Position numbers and translations under genes: made by a program. Of a DNA stretch of 64,000 nt, positions 1 to 9,000 are shown piece by piece. The stretch's first letter is position 1. Each line of letters opens with the position of its first letter. The notes under the pieces were generated by a model. The model was not told the origin of the DNA, made no database searches, and worked only from the letters and a program-made list of their open reading frames with translations. The stretch comes from Leptolyngbya sp. SIOISBB (lineage in GTDB: Bacteria > Cyanobacteriota > Cyanobacteriia > Phormidesmidales > Phormidesmidaceae), in NCBI GenBank assembly GCA_010671905.1, contig JAAHII010000001.1:62001-126000 (forward strand). Reading direction: 5' to 3'.

Positions 1-343
1 CATATTGCTCGGGCGGTGCACAAGCTAGGGCATAGAGTTGAGGGATTTGCTCCAAGGTAAACGTTGCGGGGGCACCGGGACGGGGGGCATCGGTTAAGCG
101 CTCCGCCACTGACAACTCAGAGATCTGTAGTTCGTGCCAGCGCCGCCGCCAACAGCGACTCATCGGCTCCCCGATGCCTAGCTCTCGTGCAATCTGACCT
201 TGGCTGTCTCCCTGGCTGGCACGCAGAATAATCTTTGCTCGCAATGCGAGTTGTTGGGGGGTACTCGGTCGCTTCACCAACTGTTCTAGTTCGCGGCGCT
301 CAGTTGCACTCACAAGCAGGGCGGGAAGGGCACGACCAGGCAT
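1..343 (-). CDS. IS630-family transposase, N-terminal part (continues off the left edge)
   Basis: The first ~114 residues of a protein are read from an ATG at 343 down to the window edge. It begins MPGRALPALLVSATERRELE and contains a helix-turn-helix of the type found at the N-terminus of IS630/Tc1-like transposases (LRAKIILRASQGDSQGQIAR, then a Trp/Arg-rich recognition segment). It goes on to the usual linker with TDAPRPGAPATFT before the DDE domain, which would lie outside the window. Whether the element is intact cannot be judged. IS630 elements insert at TA, which may matter for the TA-ended 105-bp repeats found elsewhere in the window. Confidence 0.8.
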   Translation of the reverse strand, partial: MPGRALPALLVSATERRELEQLVKRPSTPQQLALRAKIILRASQGDSQGQIARELGIGEPMSRCWRRRWHELQISELSVAERLTDAPRPGAPATFTLEQIPQLYALACAPPEQY

Positions 344-418
344 CGGACTCAAACCTCTAACACGGACTCCTTAAGGATATGCGCATTTCCGCCGCGCGGT
401 ACTAGGTCGCGTCATCAA

Positions 419-577
419 TTAATCCCAGAAGCCTTTCAGCAAAGACACGACAGCCCCTAGAGCAACAGCATTGGTCATGCCAGAAGTACCGGTCAGAACA
501 GGCACGGCAACCTCAAACCGCACCTCCGATCGCACTTCGATGAGAGACGGAGTTCCTGCCCAAAATTGATGAACATG
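419..577 (-). pseudogene. 3'-terminal remnant of an unidentified gene (copy A)
   Basis: An open frame without a good start codon runs from a stop at 578-580 to a TAA at 419-421. It reads like true protein at its end (TGTSGMTNAVALGAVVSLLK, then GFWD). The same C-terminal motif (AVVLNLKGFWN) with closely matching DNA across and after the stop codon recurs at 62431-62500. I do not recognise the family. It looks like the tail of a gene whose 5' part was lost, perhaps by the nearby IS630 insertion. Confidence 0.45.
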
Positions 578-624
578 CTATTCCTGAACCCCTTCTCTAC
601 AGGATGGCGAGGTCCGAACTGCTG

Positions 625-1338
625 CTATTCCACTGCGCCGTCCCCTTGAATATCTTCGGAAATGACTGCGAGGGAATCGATGATCGCCACCGCTTCTTCA
701 ACCGCAAGATTGGTGCAAGGAACTGCGGGGACAAGGCTATTGTTGATCAGGGCGGCCCCAGCCAGCCTGACAAAACCACCCTCGACGGGGAGCCAGTCAC
801 TGATCAGGGACGGTTCTGGGAACTGCTCGCGTAAACTGGTATCGACGTAAGGTCCAGAGTTAAGCCCATATTCCACTGTGTCATCGGCAAGAATGGGAGG
901 ATTCAGCGGCAGGCGATTTTCCGTTGCGGGCAAGTCGCCGACACCGCCAACGGTGTACTCAATCAAGAAACAGCGATCGCTGCCATCGCGATACAAAATT
1001 TGGTAGCCCCCAAAGCGTTCGTCTGACTGAGTTTCTATCTGTACGACGCCGAATTCGTCAGGGATGGCTGTCGGCAACACCAACGGCAACCCTAAAACGC
1101 GGATCTGGGCAGTTTGGGTTGGGGACAACAAGGCCAAAAACGCCGTGTCTGGTGGCGGGGGTGGGGCAGGGGGCAGCGATTCGGCTGGCGCAGTGGTCGA
1201 TGACTCCGTTGCCTCTGGTGGGTTTGGGGCATTCTGGCAGGCGGAAATGCCCACCAAACCAAAACTTGCGAGGGCTATTCCTAGCCATTGCAGTTGACGA
1301 GAAACAACCGTTAACGAGCTAAATATTCGCGATCGCAT
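625..1338 (-). CDS. Putative lipoprotein of unknown function
   Basis: A 237-residue protein with a basic N-terminus, a hydrophobic stretch at about residues 16-33 and a lipobox (GISAC, Cys34), so it is predicted to be exported and lipid-anchored. After the Cys there is a Pro/Ala/Ser/Thr-rich linker to about residue 65. A compact domain follows with several motifs typical of an alpha/beta secreted fold (YQILYRDGSDRCFLIEYTVG) and a C-terminal Cys pair. I do not recognise a named family. It is transcribed alone; the next gene on the same strand, the guanylyltransferase, is 310 bases upstream. Confidence 0.65.
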   Translation of the reverse strand: MRSRIFSSLTVVSRQLQWLGIALASFGLVGISACQNAPNPPEATESSTTAPAESLPPAPPPPPDTAFLALLSPTQTAQIRVLGLPLVLPTAIPDEFGVVQIETQSDERFGGYQILYRDGSDRCFLIEYTVGGVGDLPATENRLPLNPPILADDTVEYGLNSGPYVDTSLREQFPEPSLISDWLPVEGGFVRLAGAALINNSLVPAVPCTNLAVEEAVAIIDSLAVISEDIQGDGAVE

Positions 1339-1648
1339 ATCGTTTCCTCACCGTTTGAGTCCGCCACATTGACGCCCCGCATCATACCGCGAAGCCCCGC
1401 TTGCCAAGGTCGAGGAGTCAGACAGCCCGATTACTCAATGGCAATCTGGGATGATTGCCAACTCAATAACATAATGACGCACCCTCTCCCAATTGCTCGG
1501 CAAATAAGCCCCTCGTAGGGTAGGTCATGTCTCACAGATCGCGCTAAAACTCCCTCCCAGGGTGGGGCCTGACCCATCAACCCTCACCCGTTACGCCCCC
1601 CGCTTTTCATGGTTCGGAGGGTCGCAACCGCGTCATGAGACATTGCCC

Positions 1649-2713
1649 TTAAAGCAGATGCTGAAATTTAGGATCAGCTCCCAGCGCCTTCACCGCTTGC
1701 TTAATATCTTGGGTGCGACTCTTGTGAACCACTAGGGTGGCTTTGCCATCGCGAACGACCACCACATCTTCTAACCCGATAGTGACGATGACCTCATCGT
1801 CATCGGAGGTGTAGACAATGCTGTCTGTGGTATCGAGACCTAAGTGCTGAGCTATCTCCACATTGGGCTTTTCAGGCGATTTGAGCAGACGCTCGACGGC
1901 ATTCCAGTCGCCCAAATCATCCCAGCCAAAGGCCACCGGCATCACACAAGCCTTGTCCGTTTTTTCCATCACGGCATAGTCAATACTGAGTTTTTCGAGC
2001 TTGCCGTAGGCATCAACGCCCTGAGCCCTCAGCGGCTGCATAATCTCGGGGGCATGGGCATCCAATTCTTGCAGCATCACCCCAGCAGGAAAGATGAACA
2101 TACCGCTGTTCCAGCTAAACCGACCGCTGTCAATGAAGCTTTCAGCCGTAGACTGGTCCGGCTTCTCGGTAAAGCGAGCGACCTTGTAAGCAGCGAGATC
2201 GTCATAGGTGCCGATTGACTCCCCTTGCTCAATGTAGCCATACCCCGTGGAGGGAAACGTCGGCGTAATGCCGAGGGTCGCGATCGCCCCGCGCTCCTTG
2301 GCCAACGCGGCGGCGGCCCTGAGGGTATCTCGATAGCCCGCTTCATCAGCAATCCAATGGTCAGCGGGAAAAAATCCCGCGATCGCCGCTTCTCCGTGAC
2401 GCTTAGCGACTTCCAAGGTGGCCCAAGCCACTGCCGGAGCCGTATCTTTGCCTTCCGGTTCAATCAATAAATTCTTTTCTGGCAGTTCGGGGAGTTGTTC
2501 GCGAATGCCATCGGCCAAATGAGCTGCCGTAATGACCCACAGGGAATCCCAGCTTTCCGCCATGGGTAGGAGCCGATTCGCGGTAGATTGCAGTAGACTA
2601 AAACCGCTTCCATCTAGACAAAGAAACTGTTTTGGGTGTTGGCGGCGGCTCACAGGCCAAAAGCGTTCACCTTTACCGCCAGCCAAAATTACGGGAATCA
2701 CCGTCGGGGGCAT
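1649..2713 (-). CDS. manC: Mannose-1-phosphate guanylyltransferase
   Basis: A 354-residue nucleotidyltransferase that makes GDP-mannose from mannose-1-phosphate and GTP, supplying mannose and fucose for envelope polysaccharides and glycans. The nucleotide-binding signature is at the N-terminus (ILAGGKGERFWPVSRRQHPK, residues 9-28) and is followed by the family's EPEGKDTAPA and GFFPADHWI segments. The mid-protein FTEKPD and SWNSGMFIFPAG motifs and the late GWDDLGDWNA are all present. There is no C-terminal isomerase (cupin) domain, so it is the short single-function form. It is divergent from an LCP-family gene 186 bases away; both fit cell-envelope polysaccharide assembly. Confidence 0.93.
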   Translation of the reverse strand: MPPTVIPVILAGGKGERFWPVSRRQHPKQFLCLDGSGFSLLQSTANRLLPMAESWDSLWVITAAHLADGIREQLPELPEKNLLIEPEGKDTAPAVAWATLEVAKRHGEAAIAGFFPADHWIADEAGYRDTLRAAAALAKERGAIATLGITPTFPSTGYGYIEQGESIGTYDDLAAYKVARFTEKPDQSTAESFIDSGRFSWNSGMFIFPAGVMLQELDAHAPEIMQPLRAQGVDAYGKLEKLSIDYAVMEKTDKACVMPVAFGWDDLGDWNAVERLLKSPEKPNVEIAQHLGLDTTDSIVYTSDDDEVIVTIGLEDVVVVRDGKATLVVHKSRTQDIKQAVKALGADPKFQHLL

Positions 2714-2899
2714 AGCGCTGACACTCCAAATATTGTCCGGCTTATAGTACCCAAAGCGTTAAGTAAGCAGGATATAATCGCCGTAATCTTTATTCATATT
2801 TCGTGAAACTAGTCTTTTAGACAGTTGTTGAAGCTGTTAAATCGGGGCACCTAAATAAAGGGTTTAGTCTCCCCAAATTTATAAGTAGTGTGAGGATCC

Positions 2900-4300
2900 A
2901 TGTCGCCGTCTGTTCAACCCCCCCCGCATAAAACGCCTCCCCCTTCTGCTCCGCAGACTCCTGCGACTCCTACTATTTCCACTGCCTCGACTACTCAAAC
3001 TTCGATTACTCAGGCTGTTTTGCCGTGGGTGCGTCGTCTCGCTTGGACTTGCCTCTTTGGGGGCACCGCCGTGGCTGCCGCTTTAGGCGGCGCCCTGGTC
3101 GCGACGATGGTGCCCTTACCAGACTCGGTCAGAACCGAAGCCAATGCCCCCCTAAATGTGGCGGGTATGTGGCAAACGGGCTTCCGCTATCAGGTAACGC
3201 GCCCGGTTAACCTGTTAATTATGGGGGTTGATCTACCCGAGCCCGGCCAAGCAGAGACGGATAACCTCTTTACTGGGCGATCGGACGTCATGCTGTTGGT
3301 CCGAGTCAGCCCTGAAGATGGCACCGTCGATTTGCTATCCATTCCTCGTGATACCCAAGTGAATATTCCGGGGGAGGGCATTGCGAAGATCAATCACGCG
3401 AATCTGGCTGGGGGGCCAGAACTAGTAGCCGCCACTGTTCAAACAAATTTGGGGCCAGTGCCGATTGATCGCTATGTACGGGTCAGTACCGGAGCCCTGC
3501 GAGAACTGGTAGATTTACTCGGTGGGGTGGAAGTAAATGTGCCCCAGCGCATGGTTTATCAAGATGTGACCCAGGGGCTCAACATCGACCTAGAGTCGGG
3601 TTGGCAAACCCTCAACGGCAATCAGGCAGAGCAATTTGCTCGCTTTCGCAGTGATGGGAATGGCGATATTGGGCGGGTACAACGTCAGCAAATGTTGATG
3701 AAAGCCCTGCGAGAACGGCTGACGCATCCGACGGTGATTCCACGCCTACCTCAGATGATGCGGGTGATGATGAGTCACGTTGACACCAACCTCACCCTAG
3801 AGGAAATTTTGGCTCTGGCTAACGTGGGCATGGAAATTGACCCCAACAACTTGCGGATGGTCATGCTGCCGGGGCGTTTTAGTTCTCCTGAAGAGTACAT
3901 TGCGAGCTATTGGATTTTAGATCCAGTAGCGACCCAGCAAGTCATGAACAACTTTTTTGAGCTTGATAGCGTAGCCCTGCTTTCCAATCGTGAAAATCAG
4001 GCCGTCACAAGTCTACCGATCGCGGTGCAAAATGCCTCTGGTGAATCCCGCGTAGCAAGGGAAGTCGCCAACTATCTCCGCGGTGAAGGATTCCGCAACG
4101 TCTACGTGATTGGGGATTGGTCAAGCGAATTGCAGCGCACCCAAGTCATTGCTCAGCGGGGGGATGTAGACAGCGCGGAACTGATGACTTCCATCCTAAA
4201 TTTAGGTCGCGTGGCCGTTGAATCGACCGGTGACTTGCAGTCTGAGTTAACCATTCGGGTGGGTCGTGATTGGCTGATGCGATCGCCAGACATTCAATAA
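2900..4300 (+). CDS. LytR-CpsA-Psr (LCP) family protein with LytR C-terminal domain
   Basis: A 466-residue membrane protein. A Pro/Thr-rich cytoplasmic tail (residues 1-40) is followed by one membrane helix (about 48-72). The extracytoplasmic LCP domain follows (about 100-290), with LLIMGVD, GRSDVMLLVRVS, LLSIPRDTQVNIP, KINHANLAGG and FARFRSDGNGDIGRVQRQQ, which are the polyprenyl-phosphate pocket and catalytic Asp/Arg motifs. A LytR_C domain lies at about 370-450 (VQNASGESRVAREVANYLR). LCP enzymes transfer polymers from lipid carriers to peptidoglycan or other acceptors. Upstream it shares a 186-base divergent intergenic region with manC, which suggests linked roles in surface polysaccharide. 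Confidence 0.92.
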   Translation: MSPSVQPPPHKTPPPSAPQTPATPTISTASTTQTSITQAVLPWVRRLAWTCLFGGTAVAAALGGALVATMVPLPDSVRTEANAPLNVAGMWQTGFRYQVTRPVNLLIMGVDLPEPGQAETDNLFTGRSDVMLLVRVSPEDGTVDLLSIPRDTQVNIPGEGIAKINHANLAGGPELVAATVQTNLGPVPIDRYVRVSTGALRELVDLLGGVEVNVPQRMVYQDVTQGLNIDLESGWQTLNGNQAEQFARFRSDGNGDIGRVQRQQMLMKALRERLTHPTVIPRLPQMMRVMMSHVDTNLTLEEILALANVGMEIDPNNLRMVMLPGRFSSPEEYIASYWILDPVATQQVMNNFFELDSVALLSNRENQAVTSLPIAVQNASGESRVAREVANYLRGEGFRNVYVIGDWSSELQRTQVIAQRGDVDSAELMTSILNLGRVAVESTGDLQSELTIRVGRDWLMRSPDIQ

Positions 4301-4331
4301 TTGCGGGATTGATTGCCCCCTTAGATTGGCC

Positions 4332-4442
4332 ATGAGTATGCCGATGGCTTGGATATGGAAAATCGGCACCATTGTGTTGTTAGCCATCCTTTGGCTGCTG
4401 ATTTTTGAGAGTGCGGCGATCGCCCTGCGAAGTACTTCCTAA
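4332..4442 (+). CDS. Candidate 36-residue single-helix membrane protein
   Basis: A short frame starting 31 bases after the LCP gene stop, MSMPMAWIWKIGTIVLLAIL then a continuing hydrophobic run (WLLIF) and a short polar end. It would span the membrane once. The position, co-directional and close behind the LCP gene, fits co-transcription. There is no strong ribosome-binding site, and three alternative ATGs occur in the first five codons. No homolog is known to me, so it is only a candidate. Confidence 0.35.
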   Translation: MSMPMAWIWKIGTIVLLAILWLLIFESAAIALRSTS

Positions 4443-4443
4443 T

Positions 4444-4496
4444 CCCAGGCTCTGAGCGGCGAGTCCGCATTCCAGGCTCTGAGCGGCGAGTCCGCA
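4444..4496. repeat. Two-copy 27-bp tandem repeat
   Basis: The 26-base unit containing CAGGCTCTGAGCGGCGAGTC is present twice in direct succession (4444-4469 and 4471-4496), nearly identical. It lies between the small ORF and the SRPBCC gene and has no coding frame of its own. It probably arose by slippage or local duplication. Confidence 0.8.
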
Positions 4497-4640
4497 CCGC
4501 GAATGGGGAAGATTGACAGGGTTTCTGAGCAGGCTGCTCTCGTCTTGAGTCACCCTGATGGTTGTTGCTGATGACAGCCAGACTGTCGTGACTCGGGTGA
4601 TATCCTTAGCAAAATTGCCGATTTGTCGGGATTAGCTGCA

Positions 4641-5060
4641 ATGAAATCGTTTTCTACCAGCATTCAGATTGCTTGTCCCCCAGCAGCGGTTTGGTCGGTG
4701 CTGATGGATACGAGTAGTTATCCGGAATGGGCCGCAGGGACTCACCGGCTCGAAGGTCAAATTGAGGATGGTGCCGTATTACAGTTATTTACGGATTCCA
4801 AACCTCAACAACCGATGCAACTTCAGGTCAGCAACTTAACTAGCCCGCAAACGTTTACGCTCAGTGGGGGGTTGCCGTTGAACTTGTTTAGGGGCGATCG
4901 CACCTTTACCCTGACGCCACAAGCTGATGGCACAACAGAATTCAGCATGTGTGAAGTGTTTAGTGGCTGGCTAGAACCCATCATGGGTCGGATGATTCCG
5001 GATCTGACACCATCCTTTGAGGCCTATGCGGCGGGTCTCAAGCAAAAATGTGAAGGCTGA
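4641..5060 (+). CDS. SRPBCC (START-like / polyketide cyclase) superfamily protein
   Basis: About 139 residues with the classic opening of the SRPBCC fold: a beta strand, then an aromatic and acidic helix (PPAAVWSVLMDTSSYPEW), a glycine-rich turn and a long C-terminal helix (FEAYAAGLKQKCEG). Members bind hydrophobic ligands in a deep cavity. The ligand cannot be predicted here. I chose the ATG at 4641 because the fold starts there; an in-frame TTG six codons upstream (4623) is less likely. It stands alone between a tandem repeat and a 105-bp interspersed repeat. Confidence 0.8.
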   Translation: MKSFSTSIQIACPPAAVWSVLMDTSSYPEWAAGTHRLEGQIEDGAVLQLFTDSKPQQPMQLQVSNLTSPQTFTLSGGLPLNLFRGDRTFTLTPQADGTTEFSMCEVFSGWLEPIMGRMIPDLTPSFEAYAAGLKQKCEG

Positions 5061-5099
5061 AAACCGTTCAACTCGTGTGCGCAGTCAACGTGGCAGAGC

Positions 5100-5204
5100 T
5101 ATAGCAAGCCGCAGTTTGATCAGGTTGCCCTAGATGGTTGAAATCGCTGTCTGGTATGCATTTCAATTCCGCATTCCGACCTCTGTATTCCGCATTCTGC
5201 TATA
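5100..5204 (+). repeat. 105-bp interspersed repeat, copy 1
   Basis: Begins TATAGCAAGCCGCAGTTTGA and ends ATTCTGCTATA. It matches copies at 35636-35740 (same orientation) and 59274-59377 (inverted), and a truncated copy at 53037-53094. Ends are short inverted repeats (TATAGCA / TGCTATA), and the right part contains several CCGCATT units. It is non-coding and lies in the gap between two convergent genes. Confidence 0.9.
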
Positions 5205-5339
5205 GATTTTGGCAATAATCTATCCCTCAGCCTTTATCTCTGGAGACCGCCCGACAAATTGCCAACCCTTGCCAACAGGGAAACGCGACTAATATGAGAT
5301 GCCCAATATTGCAGCCTGTCAGCAGGACGGCAGGTGGCT

Positions 5340-8063
5340 TTATAGCCCATTGCCAATCAGGATAAAGGAAGCCCAATAGTAAGGATGGCTGAGTGAACGC
5401 GGTAATTGTGCCCCGCGATCGCTCCCCTCAACCGCAACCACTCCAATGCCGCGTTGGGTTTGAGCCGCAATTTCCTGATCATCTTGAATCAAAGCCAGTT
5501 GCGCCTGACGCACGGCAGCTTTCTTGGATTGCCCGGTTTGCAAGGCTTGATAAAACGCGTTCATCAGCGCCTGGGTCCCGCCATCATCGACCGACCATAG
5601 CGAGGCAATCGTACTTTCTACTCCGGCTCGCTGCAACTGGTATCCAAACCCCAAAATTTCTTCGCCGGTACCCAGTTGTCCCCCGATGGCAGTTTGACAG
5701 GCACTCAACACCATCAGGTTGACATTGGGCATGCTCCAGGCCGAGACATCCCGCAAAGTGACGCGATCGCCATTGCCAAACAAAATAAATGACGACTCTG
5801 GGGCACCTGGCAAAAACTCGGCATGGGTGGCCAAATGCACGATGGTATAGTCATCCATTTGGGGCACAGTCGCCGTCGCACTAAAGTTTTGGTTAAGTAA
5901 TTGAGTGGAACGGGGAAACCCCTGAGTGAGGGTTTCGACCTCGACACCGGCAAAGGGCAGTCCTCTTAGGCTTACCTGCCGGGTGCCTAAGGACACCTCG
6001 TATTGGCCTTCGCTAAAGGCGGCGGCCAAGACACTGTATTCGGTGGGCGGGGGGACATCAAAATCGGTCAAGCTAGCAGCGGTAATATTGGTGATCTGCA
6101 ACTGCTCTGTTAACCATTGCTGGCCATCATGGAGTGCCGCTAAGGGAATATAGCGTAAGGGGCCATCGGGGGCATAGAGCAGCGTTTGGGTGTTAGCCTG
6201 GTCCAGGTCGGCCTGGATGGGCGCGATGAGCCAGGCGTGTAGGGTCTGGGCCAGCGGCTGCACATCACTCGTGGGGTCTACCAGAGCACGGCGAAAGTCA
6301 GTTAACGTTTGCTCTAGCTCGGCTGCAGTCACCGCGACTGTGCGTCGTAGGGGCGGCGCATTGGGAGTCACCAAAACCAGTTCCAGCCGATCAGGCAGAA
6401 TCAAAGGGTAGAGGAGCACCGCTCCGTCTAGCTGCCGGAGATTATCTTGCAGGCTGTTGAGGTCGCGCAGGTTGAGGTTTTGTCCTTGACTGGTCGTGTT
6501 CAGGTCCTGAATAAGCTGCTGCACCTCCGGACTTTGGATGAACTGATTGAAATCAGTAACCTGATTCTGCTGAGCACTCACCAGTGTGGCAATGCGATTT
6601 TGTTCTTGAGCGGTGCGATCGCTGGGAGGAATTTGTCGTAATTTTGCCAGTTCTTGCCCTTGGGCAACGGTCTGGTCATACAGGCCCACCAATTGCGTTT
6701 CAGCGGGCGAGGCGGCTACCCCCAAGGGGGCCACATCGGGTTCCGGCAAATCGTTCAAATACTCGTCAATTTCCTGTACCTTCAGCAAATCCATGACTTG
6801 TCGAGCTTCCTCTACCCGATCCTGAGTCAGTAGCAGATCGGCCAAAGCCCGATAGGTACCGGCAAAGGTTTGAGGGAAAGTGGATTGCAGCTCTAGGGGC
6901 AGCACCCGCAGATCCGCTCGCACCTCTTCCAAGACGTTAATCGCTTCCTTATACAGGGCGATCGCCATGACCGGCTGATTCTGTTCATTGAGTAATTGGG
7001 CAATATTGCCGAGACTTTCTCCTTGTAGGCCGCGATAGCCTAGCACGTCATAGAGGGCGGCGGCTTGCTGCAACGCGGCCATTGCCGCGTTGGCCTTTCC
7101 TAAGCGCGCGTAGCTGAGGCCCAAGTTTTGCCACAGTGTGGCTTCGTCGGCCACCTGCTCTCGCTGCTGGCTAATGGCCAGGGCTTCTTCATAAACGGCG
7201 ATCGCGTCACTGTAGCGACCTTGCAAGTGATAGATCCCCCCAATGCGGGTGAGGGCGGTTTGCCGTTGAGATAAGGCAGCTGTTTCCTCGGTTAGCGCTA
7301 AGGCTTGTTCGTTAATGGTCAGCGCCTGGGCCGTATCGCCTTGGGCTTGCCAGGTTTCGCCAATGCCTAACAGGGCAGTAGCTGCCCCTACCGGATCGGC
7401 GAGTTCCTGATACAATCCCAAGCCTGTCTCAAAGCTGGTTTGCGCTTCCAGGAACTGGTTCGCGGTTAGATGGGCGGATCCCAGATCGATCCAGGTAGCG
7501 GCTTCACCAGCCAGTGCATCAGCGGCGACAAAGGCTGCGATGGCTTGGGTATGCCAGGTAATCGCGGCTTGTGGACTGCCTAAGAACCTTTCTGCCCGGC
7601 CCAACCCGTTCAGAGACTCGCCAACCAAGGACATCTCGTTGAGCGATCGCGCCAATTCCAGCGCTTTTTCGTGGCGATCGACCGCTTGAGGATATCGACC
7701 AGCCTGAAGATACCCGTCACCCATATGGTTATAGATACGGATCTGAGCTGACTGGTCGCCGATACTGGCAGCCAGCGTCAGCGCCTTTTGCAACGCCTCG
7801 AAGTCCAGTGGGTTACCGTTGGCGGCAGGTGTGCCGTCACCATCCTGCACCCCCAACATAATCAAGGTATTAATGCTGGCTTGGCAGATAGGAAACGATT
7901 GGGCTTGGGGATTTTGTTGCAACTCAGCCAAGCAGGATGTCACTAGAGCATCGATTTCAGTCGCCTTGAGCGGACTTGTCCCCAGGGCGACTAAGGCGAT
8001 CGCCAGACTAGTGGCCTGAGCCAACATCCGACGTGGAAAAACTCCTTTCAGGTGAAGTTGCAT
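5340..8063 (-). CDS. Exported TPR protein with C-terminal CHAT (caspase-like) peptidase domain
   Basis: A 907-residue protein with a signal peptide (basic MQLHLKGVFPRR, hydrophobic core, AxA-like end near residue 35). It then has an array of tetratricopeptide repeats (about residues 95-400), a coiled linker (about 420-560) and a CHAT domain to the end. The caspase-fold dyad is visible: His747 in HLATHAEF and Cys789 in LSACQTA, followed by GTGEEILGFGYQLQRAGV and the terminal PYYWASFILIGNGL. CHAT proteins are clan CD peptidases, some activated through partner-sensing repeats. The start ATG has GGAG five bases upstream. It is monocistronic here, and a second CHAT protein of the same layout sits at 32344-34908. 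Confidence 0.9.
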   Translation of the reverse strand: MQLHLKGVFPRRMLAQATSLAIALVALGTSPLKATEIDALVTSCLAELQQNPQAQSFPICQASINTLIMLGVQDGDGTPAANGNPLDFEALQKALTLAASIGDQSAQIRIYNHMGDGYLQAGRYPQAVDRHEKALELARSLNEMSLVGESLNGLGRAERFLGSPQAAITWHTQAIAAFVAADALAGEAATWIDLGSAHLTANQFLEAQTSFETGLGLYQELADPVGAATALLGIGETWQAQGDTAQALTINEQALALTEETAALSQRQTALTRIGGIYHLQGRYSDAIAVYEEALAISQQREQVADEATLWQNLGLSYARLGKANAAMAALQQAAALYDVLGYRGLQGESLGNIAQLLNEQNQPVMAIALYKEAINVLEEVRADLRVLPLELQSTFPQTFAGTYRALADLLLTQDRVEEARQVMDLLKVQEIDEYLNDLPEPDVAPLGVAASPAETQLVGLYDQTVAQGQELAKLRQIPPSDRTAQEQNRIATLVSAQQNQVTDFNQFIQSPEVQQLIQDLNTTSQGQNLNLRDLNSLQDNLRQLDGAVLLYPLILPDRLELVLVTPNAPPLRRTVAVTAAELEQTLTDFRRALVDPTSDVQPLAQTLHAWLIAPIQADLDQANTQTLLYAPDGPLRYIPLAALHDGQQWLTEQLQITNITAASLTDFDVPPPTEYSVLAAAFSEGQYEVSLGTRQVSLRGLPFAGVEVETLTQGFPRSTQLLNQNFSATATVPQMDDYTIVHLATHAEFLPGAPESSFILFGNGDRVTLRDVSAWSMPNVNLMVLSACQTAIGGQLGTGEEILGFGYQLQRAGVESTIASLWSVDDGGTQALMNAFYQALQTGQSKKAAVRQAQLALIQDDQEIAAQTQRGIGVVAVEGSDRGAQLPRSLSHPYYWASFILIGNGL

Positions 8064-8837
8064 ACACGCTCCAAGCGATCATGTGATTGAGACAGGGGCA
8101 GATCGATCATCGAAGCTCGATATCATACGACTCATGGCCAAGTCGTCTGGTCATGCAGAGGAATAGCTGCAGGTTGGTCATCAACCCCAATATCCCCAGC
8201 GGCAGTTGCCTTAGGAGCCACGTCACACCCTCATCGTGGCAATTTCGGTCCAGCCACTTACTTGGATACATGGTCGCAGACTTTGTTGAAAGATCCGGCG
8301 GTTCCTAGCGCAATCTTAATAGGCGGTTTCCTGGACTCGTCCCCGTTCTCAAGCATCAACGGGACTCCTCAACTATGGGGAACAGTGAAGGGAACAGTGA
8401 CGCGACCAATGCGTGCCCCGGCAATTTCCAGCCCCCGGCTATAGCTGAAGATCCCGATAGCTTCTCTCTGGAGAAACGGTCCTTCACCCATTCTCCAAGC
8501 ACAGCGCCAGATACCATCCCTTCGCCTCTCTTGCTTCCAAGCTCTGCCGTTGCTTTCTCTCCTAATGAAAGAAAACGGTATTAGTGGGATCCCTATAACT
8601 TTTCAGGCTTTGTATGGAACCTCATCAAACCCTACAACTATTCACGGCCTGCCTTAATCTGTGATCTGTCTCAAGGCACAATGCCAACTGAGTCACTCTC
8701 CAGCCTTACTTGCAACACAACCCAGATGGGGAATTATCACCGTTCAGTGAATACCGCTATCACTCACAAAATGAGGCTGTCACGCGACGATTAACTCATC
8801 ACTCGAATGCCCTGACGCCCCCAACGGAGTTTTCACC
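8064..8837. other. Intergenic stretch, no gene recognised
   Basis: Separates the CHAT gene from the 35-residue ORF. Several overlapping short frames on the plus strand have no protein-like composition or ribosome-binding sites. No tRNA, repeat or clear hairpin was seen. The last 200 bases may hold the promoter of the small gene that follows. Confidence 0.5.
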
Positions 8838-8945
8838 ATGTCCCTCGAACAAATCCAAGGCTTATATCTCTGCCTCACGATCACCCTGATGCTTGCGGCT
8901 GTCTGTCCACTGATCGCACTGGGAATTCGAGGACGCACTGCTTAA
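8838..8945 (+). CDS. 35-residue single-pass membrane protein (unrecognised)
   Basis: Reads MSLEQIQGLYLCLTITLMLA, then a hydrophobic continuation (AVCPLIALGI) and a basic end (RGRTA). This is one membrane helix with the basic end probably cytoplasmic. Support is a GGAG ribosome-binding site about nine bases before the ATG, and a strong intrinsic terminator 56 bases after the stop, so it looks like an independent transcript. It resembles the size class of small photosystem, cytochrome b6f and NDH subunits, but does not match PetG/L/M/N, PsaI/J/M, PsbI/K/L/M/T/X/Y or Psb30 as I know them. Confidence 0.6.
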   Translation: MSLEQIQGLYLCLTITLMLAAVCPLIALGIRGRTA

Positions 8946-9000
8946 GGCTTTTAGCCTCCTGCTCAACGCCCATCAACGGGATAACTTTCCTCCTCTCTCT

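Noticed and set aside
1527-1643. Inverted ATGTCTCA / TGAGACAT pair flanking about 100 bases near the manC 3' end
   Set aside because: Arms are only eight bases with a long spacer; no T-tract and no second copy, so not supported as a terminator or IS end.
4444-4496. Short tandem repeat as a possible CRISPR array
   Set aside because: Two units with no spacers of constant length and no cas genes nearby.
8087-8584. Three overlapping plus-strand frames of 60-73 residues between the CHAT gene and the small membrane gene
   Set aside because: No ribosome-binding sites, composition like random translation, mutual overlap.
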